Positions 1-5,099 of a stretch of DNA of 5,099 nucleotides are shown piece by piece. Below the pieces are notes generated by a model. The model was not told where the DNA came from. It saw only the letters and a list, made by a program, of their open reading frames with translations, and made no database searches. A program made the translations under genes and the position numbers. How positions within the stretch are numbered: the stretch's first letter is position 1; each line of letters begins with the position of its first letter. This DNA is from Kiritimatiellales bacterium (GTDB lineage Bacteria; Verrucomicrobiota; Kiritimatiellia; Kiritimatiellales; Tichowtungiaceae): the NCBI GenBank assembly GCA_028692515.1, contig JAQUXG010000144.1, positions 1 through 5,099 of the forward strand. Direction: 5' to 3'.

Positions 1-200
1 CACATCTGGCCTATTTTGACTGCACCTGCGATTCCAGCAAATTCGGCACGGCGAACTCCGTTGCAGAATTTCAGGTCGGCTATAACTTTGGCCACGGCTT
101 CGATCTGAACCTTCGACTGTTCGACTGCGAATTCAATGGCACCGGCGCGGATGCCGTCGACTATCAGAAAGCCGAGTTGCTCGCCCGTTATAACTTCTAA
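1..200 (+). CDS. 3' end of a probable outer-membrane beta-barrel (porin-like) protein
   Basis: An open frame enters from the left edge (first full codon at 3) and ends at TAA 198-200, giving 65 residues. It has no start codon in the window. The translation shows alternating polar/aromatic stretches typical of amphipathic beta strands: AEFQVGYNFG, FDLNLRLFDCEF and the final YQKAELLARYNF. The last residue is Phe, preceded by a Tyr two residues earlier. This matches the C-terminal strand signature that the BAM machinery recognises in outer-membrane barrels. Gly/Asp/Asn-rich turns (NGTGADAVD) separate the strands. The family cannot be fixed from so short a piece; a porin-like protein is the best guess, and a secreted or autotransporter barrel is possible. 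Reading this frame is favoured over the overlapping ORF starting at 136, which is Arg/Cys/Ser-rich and runs through the hairpin. Confidence 0.55.
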   Translation, partial: HLAYFDCTCDSSKFGTANSVAEFQVGYNFGHGFDLNLRLFDCEFNGTGADAVDYQKAELLARYNF

Positions 201-209
201 ACGCGTATT

Positions 210-255
210 TTCCAAACATTGGAAAAAGCGGAGCCTGTTTTTCCAATGTTTGGAA
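210..255. repeat. Nested palindrome: perfect 18-bp inverted repeat, 10-nt loop
   Basis: Arm 210-227 is the exact reverse complement of arm 238-255; the loop is GCGGAGCCTG (228-237). Each arm contains its own small palindrome, TTCCAA-ACA-TTGGAA at 211-225 and TTCCAA-TGT-TTGGAA at 241-255. The RNA could therefore fold either as one long stem or as two short hairpins, and the DNA is symmetric on both strands. It begins 10 bases after the stop codon of the barrel gene, where a transcription terminator or mRNA-3'-end stabiliser is expected. No T-tract follows the outer stem on either strand, so a classical rho-independent terminator is not clearly shown. It could alternatively be a dispersed palindromic repeat or a regulator site. 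Confidence 0.85.
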
Positions 256-315
256 CCCTCGTTCCGATTTCGGTGCGGGGACGGGAACCCCGGCATCGGT
301 TTTGCACATCAGGAG

Positions 316-344
316 TTGAAGGGGCGGTTGCGCCGGTGTATAAA
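316..344 (+). promoter_or_regulatory. Sigma70-like promoter for the response regulator
   Basis: TTGAAG (316-321) and TATAAA (339-344) are separated by exactly 17 bases, a good match to the housekeeping -35/-10 arrangement (4 of 6 and 5 of 6). Transcription would begin near 351, leaving an untranslated leader of about 88 bases before the ATG at 439. A short inverted pair, TTGCAC at 302-307 and GTGCAA at 351-356, brackets the promoter and could be chance. The promoter lies beyond the 210-255 hairpin, supporting separate transcription from the barrel gene. It is assigned by inspection only. Confidence 0.45.
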
Positions 345-425
345 AACTTCGTGCAACGTGAGTATCTATGAAGCTTCTTTGAAGATATCGGCGTTGAAAA
401 ACTGTAACAGACGCAATTGGCGTTA

Positions 426-432
426 AAGGTGG
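426..432 (+). promoter_or_regulatory. Ribosome binding site of the response regulator
   Basis: AAGGTGG ends six bases before the ATG at 439, a near-consensus Shine-Dalgarno at ideal spacing. It supports that start, as does the immediate beginning of the receiver fold (QRILIVDDD) at residue 2. Confidence 0.7.
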
Positions 433-438
433 CTAGTA

Positions 439-1725
439 ATGCAGCGTATTCTGATCGTAGATGATGACATGTTTTTTCGCACGGTGATCACCAAGCTTCT
501 GACCGGACACGGGTATGACATTACATCGGTTCCCGGCGGAGCAGAGGCGCTTCAGGCGCTTCAGGATCAAACGTTCGATTTGATGATTTCAGACGTCAAC
601 ATGACGCCGATGAACGGAATGGAACTGTTGCAAAAAGTCCACGAAACGTACGCCGATATGGGCGTAATCATGCTCACCGGGCATGATGAAATCGAAGTAG
701 CACTTGAAGCCATGAAGAAAGGCGCTTTCGATTTTCTCGTCAAACCCTTCCAGCTCAACGAGCTGTTTTTGACCGTGCAGCGTTCGCTGGGATGCTATAG
801 CACCTCTCCGGAACACAAACCGATCCAAACCCGGTTGGATATGCTGGAAGGGCTCGTATCCGAGAGCGCGAGTATGAACAAAGTATGCGACATGATCCGG
901 CGCATCGCCCCGGCCAATGTTGCTGTGCTTCTTTGCGGCGAAGCCGGAACCGACAAAGAACTGATTGCCCGCACACTTCATTACTACAGTTCGCGGAAAG
1001 ATGCCCCCTTTATGACGCTTGACTGCGCGGTTCTGCCGTCGGCGAAGGTGGCGCCGGATCTGTTTGGACAGGCGAAGAGCGGAGCCGATTCCGCCCAGGC
1101 GGGATTATTCGAAGACGCGAAGGGCGGAACCCTGTTTCTTGATAATATTGATGCCATGCCGCTCGGCATGCAGACAAAACTTCTCGAAGTCATACAGAGC
1201 AACAGTATTTGTAAAGCGGGCGGCTCTGTCCCGGTCAAAATTGATGTGCGCCTCATCGTGGCCTCCAGCAAACAACTGGATGATCTTGTCGAAAAGGGTG
1301 CATTCCACGAAAACCTCTATTACCGGTTGAGTGCTTTGCGTATCGACATTCCGCCGTTGCGCAGCCGGACAGAAGATATTCCTCTTCTCATTGATCAGAT
1401 ATTGCGCCGCAATCTTGCCCCGGAGGCTGATGTGCCTGCGCTTGATCCCAAAGCAAAAGAGATTCTTTATAACTACATCTGGCCCGGAAACACAATCGAG
1501 CTTGAGAAGGTCATTCAGCACGCGCTCTCTTTGATGAAAAACGGAATCATAACGAAAGAAATGCTTCCCGAAGAAACCGTTGCCGCCTTCGAGGAAGGGA
1601 TTCGCTCTCACACCATCACCGATCACCGTGAGGAGCTGAAAGGCCAATCCTTTAAAGCCTTCCTGCGCGACAAACAGGAGAAGTTGTTGAACCGGGGGAA
1701 TAGTGCCCCTTTGGGCGAAAAATAA
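439..1725 (+). CDS. NtrC-type response regulator with degenerate AAA+ domain and no HTH
   Basis: 428 residues. Residues 1-118 form a CheY-like receiver with every key position present: acidic Asp8-Asp10, phospho-acceptor Asp52 (SDVNM), Thr80 and Lys102 (KPF). It should accept phosphate from a histidine kinase, none of which is encoded here. Residues about 138-380 align with the sigma54-activator AAA+ domain: DLFG at 207, GGTLFLD at 229, LYYRL at 293, PPLRSR at 305, WPGN at 348. Key residues are altered. Walker A reads GEAGTDKE (Gly to Asp172); Walker B reads FLDN (Glu to Asn236); the GAFTGA sigma54 loop is replaced by SGADSA with a small deletion; sensor I ATN is ASS; the first Arg finger is His290; the sensor II Arg is Ile353. 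The last 45 residues hold no recognisable Fis-type helix-turn-helix. Family members normally bind DNA and remodel sigma54 holoenzyme; this one probably does neither by the standard route. It is more likely a phosphorylation-controlled scaffold or protein-binding switch, which is inference. The gene is intact with a good RBS, converges on clpB and has its own probable promoter. Confidence 0.93.
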   Translation: MQRILIVDDDMFFRTVITKLLTGHGYDITSVPGGAEALQALQDQTFDLMISDVNMTPMNGMELLQKVHETYADMGVIMLTGHDEIEVALEAMKKGAFDFLVKPFQLNELFLTVQRSLGCYSTSPEHKPIQTRLDMLEGLVSESASMNKVCDMIRRIAPANVAVLLCGEAGTDKELIARTLHYYSSRKDAPFMTLDCAVLPSAKVAPDLFGQAKSGADSAQAGLFEDAKGGTLFLDNIDAMPLGMQTKLLEVIQSNSICKAGGSVPVKIDVRLIVASSKQLDDLVEKGAFHENLYYRLSALRIDIPPLRSRTEDIPLLIDQILRRNLAPEADVPALDPKAKEILYNYIWPGNTIELEKVIQHALSLMKNGIITKEMLPEETVAAFEEGIRSHTITDHREELKGQSFKAFLRDKQEKLLNRGNSAPLGEK

Positions 1726-1789
1726 TTCCTGTGGGGATAACGCTTCGGTGGTGGCGTGAAGCCCGTGTAGATTCAGGGTTTTTATCTCG

Positions 1790-1804
1790 ATCCACCCCTT
1801 GGAA
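1790..1804. repeat. Imperfect copy of the TTCCAA-N3-TTGGAA palindrome
   Basis: ATCCAC-CCC-TTGGAA matches 10 of the 12 defined positions of the palindrome seen twice at 211-255. It lies in the 88-base spacer between the convergent regulator and clpB, just past the clpB stop codon, again a gene 3' end. The rest of 1726-1813 holds only a weak 5-bp stem (GCTTC 1742-1746 with GAAGC 1758-1762) and a T5 run at 1779-1783, which do not make a convincing terminator together. The match could be chance. Confidence 0.3.
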
Positions 1805-1813
1805 CCTGTTGCT

Positions 1814-4447
<2,634 letters not shown>

Positions 4448-4454
4448 GGCTGTT

Positions 4455-4460
4455 CTCCTT
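4455..4460 (-). promoter_or_regulatory. Ribosome binding site of clpB
   Basis: Read on the minus strand, AAGGAG ends seven bases before the ATG at 4447 (ten before the ATG at 4444). The longer reading from 4489 has this motif inside its coding sequence and would add a non-conserved 14-residue leader, so the downstream start is preferred. Confidence 0.8.
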
Positions 4461-4515
4461 TTGCATAAAGTCACAGAACTTAAAAGCATCGGCTGTGCCG
4501 GAGTGATTTTTTTCG

Positions 4516-4539
4516 TTGTAAGTTGTTTATTGTAAGTTG
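4516..4539. repeat. 10-bp direct repeat in the clpB leader
   Basis: TTGTAAGTTG occurs at 4516-4525 and again at 4530-4539, a 14-base period with a TTTA linker. On the minus (clpB) strand it reads CAACTTACAA twice, about 70-90 bases upstream of the clpB start. It lies downstream of the candidate -35/-10, so it would fall in the leader or near the transcription start. It could be a tandem binding site for a heat-shock regulator or a slippage product. Confidence 0.75.
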
Positions 4540-4551
4540 ATAGCGGTGTAA

Positions 4552-4582
4552 ATCTTATTGGTTGTCATTACTGTTGTGTCAA
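4552..4582 (-). promoter_or_regulatory. Candidate clpB promoter
   Basis: On the minus strand a perfect -35 hexamer TTGACA occupies 4582-4577. The -10 is weak: AATAAG (4559-4554) at 17-base spacing, or TAAGAT (4557-4552) at 19. Transcription would begin around 4545, giving a leader of about 100 bases. No CIRCE element (TTAGCACTC/GAGTGCTAA) and no sigma32-type CCCCAT -10 was seen, so how heat induction would be achieved is not evident. Confidence 0.3.
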
Positions 4583-4704
4583 GAAAGTCGAGCCATTTTG
4601 ACGCGGTTCTTGCCGTTCGAATGGTTAATTTCGTCAAGGGGGTTGGTTCGGGAAGATCCCGGATGATCCAGGGTTTGTTTATGCGTAAAAATCACAAATT
4701 TTTA

Positions 4705-4737
4705 TTTATAAAAACCCAACATATAAGTTTTTATAAA
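4705..4737. repeat. AT-rich 11-bp perfect inverted repeat
   Basis: TTTATAAAAAC (4705-4715) is the exact reverse complement of GTTTTTATAAA (4727-4737), with an 11-base loop. It lies in the very AT-rich part (about 4680-4800) of the helicase-clpB spacer. Next to the 4748-4767 palindrome it could contribute to termination of helicase transcription or act as a melting-prone or protein-binding site. Confidence 0.55.
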
Positions 4738-4767
4738 AAATATACTCCCACACTTTTAAAAGTATGG
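4735..4767 (-). terminator. Probable rho-independent terminator of the helicase gene
   Basis: A 20-base palindrome at 4748-4767 centres on ACTTTTAAAAGT. In minus-strand RNA it folds as CCAUACUU-UUAA-AAGUGUGG, eight pairs including one U-G wobble. In plus-strand RNA the same position is an A-C mismatch, so the hairpin favours minus-strand transcripts. A U-rich stretch (GUAUAUUUUUU, 4745-4735) follows soon after. It begins 46 bases beyond the helicase stop codon. The low GC of the stem and the gap before the U-run lower confidence. The remaining spacer (about 4583-4704) shows no gene; a short ORF at 4558-4776 lacks an RBS and any recognisable motif. Confidence 0.4.
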
Positions 4768-4812
4768 TGGAAATAATGGAATTAACGTCAAAATTATGAG
4801 TTCTGCAGGGCG

Positions 4813-5099
4813 CTAAAAGAACCCGCTGTCGCGCTTGAGAAGGTGTGGCGGGATCTCGCCGATGAAAACGGAGGGCTCGTAGAAAATGACCCCGCCGTCG
4901 TGTTTGCGGCGAACCTGCGGCGCGCAGAGAAAGAGCTGGTCTTCGGCTCGTGTGGTGGCGACATAGAAGAGGCGGCGTTCTTCGGCTTCGCCGCCGATCT
5001 GCTCGACCGATTTGGCGCTGGGGAAAAGTCCTTCGTTGAGCCAGATAACGAAGACCGCTTTCCACTCAAGACCTTTGGCCTGGTGGACGGTGCTGAGGC
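4813..5099 (-). CDS. C-terminal part of a UvrD/PcrA/Rep-family DNA helicase (5' truncated)
   Basis: The minus-strand frame from the right edge (first full codon 5097-5095) to TAG at 4815-4813 encodes 94 residues; the start and the ATPase Walker motifs lie outside the window. It opens with superfamily 1 motif V, LSTVHQAKGLEW, followed by motif VI, EERRLFYVATTRAED at residues 39-53, whose first Arg of TRA contributes to ATP hydrolysis. The tail carries the PSVFIGEIPPHLL segment typical of UvrD/PcrA-like proteins, which are 3'-5' ATP-dependent helicases in repair and replication restart. The protein ends about 41 residues after motif VI, with no long UvrD-type C-terminal extension or RecB-type nuclease domain. 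The frame has no internal start, so simple ORF finding misses it; the other two frames are low-complexity shadows. It is co-directional with clpB but 365 bases upstream with a terminator-like hairpin between them. Confidence 0.93.
   Translation of the reverse strand, partial: LSTVHQAKGLEWKAVFVIWLNEGLFPSAKSVEQIGGEAEERRLFYVATTRAEDQLFLCAPQVRRKHDGGVIFYEPSVFIGEIPPHLLKRDSGFF

Noticed and set aside
136..426. 96-residue ORF on the + strand
   Set aside because: It starts inside the barrel gene in another frame, runs through the 210-255 inverted repeat and the promoter, has no RBS and an atypical Arg/Ser/Cys-rich composition.
429..443. Possible sigma54 -24/-12 promoter around GGCTAGTAATGC
   Set aside because: GG to GC spacing is 8 rather than 10 bases and the site overlaps the start codon of the regulator.
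1694..1716. G/C-rich hairpins at the end of the regulator gene
   Set aside because: Only 4-5 bp stems inside coding sequence, followed by A-rich rather than T-rich sequence, so not a credible + strand terminator.
4448..4600. CIRCE or sigma32-type heat-shock promoter upstream of clpB
   Set aside because: Neither the CIRCE inverted repeat nor a CCCCAT-type -10 element at proper spacing was found on reading the region.
4558..4776. 72-residue + strand ORF in the helicase-clpB spacer
   Set aside because: TTG start without a Shine-Dalgarno, no motif, and it spans both palindromes.
4706..5069. Two - strand ORFs of 119 and 91 residues at the right edge
   Set aside because: Both are out of frame with the clear helicase motifs V and VI in the third minus-strand frame, and are Arg- or Ser-rich shadows.

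Overview
The window looks like ordinary chromosomal DNA from a Gram-negative bacterium. It has roughly 50-55% GC coding regions, AT-rich spacers and clear Shine-Dalgarno sites. The first gene ends in an outer-membrane beta-barrel-like C-terminus with a terminal Phe, which implies an outer membrane. A sigma54-activator-type response regulator and a ClpB disaggregase are widespread and do not fix the phylum. The nested TTCCAA-N3-TTGGAA spacer palindromes make me lean weakly toward the PVC group (Kiritimatiellota/Verrucomicrobiota-like). That lean is an impression, not evidence from the sequence.

Layout: (1) 1-200, + strand, the 3' end of a probable outer-membrane barrel protein. (2) 201-438, a spacer with a perfect 18-bp inverted repeat whose arms are themselves palindromes, followed by a good sigma70-like promoter. 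(3) 439-1725, + strand, a response regulator with an intact phosphoreceiver and a NtrC-type AAA+ module. That module has lost most of its catalytic and sigma54-contact residues, and no Fis-type helix-turn-helix follows it. (4) 1726-1813, a short convergent spacer with one imperfect copy of the same palindrome motif. (5) 1814-4447, - strand, a complete and apparently fully functional clpB. (6) 4448-4812, an AT-rich spacer of about 365 bases with the clpB leader, a 10-bp direct repeat and two hairpin-forming palindromes. (7) 4813-5099, - strand, the C-terminal 94 residues of a UvrD/PcrA-family helicase.

The genes do not form one operon. The barrel gene and the regulator are collinear but separated by a hairpin and a promoter. 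The regulator and clpB converge. The helicase is co-directional with clpB but separated by a long spacer with a terminator-like hairpin. No functional link between them is demonstrated. The most unusual items are the regulator, which looks like a pseudo-ATPase output module without DNA-binding domain, and the nested palindromes. I see no evidence for a mobile element, CRISPR array, tRNA, rRNA or clearly novel multi-gene system.
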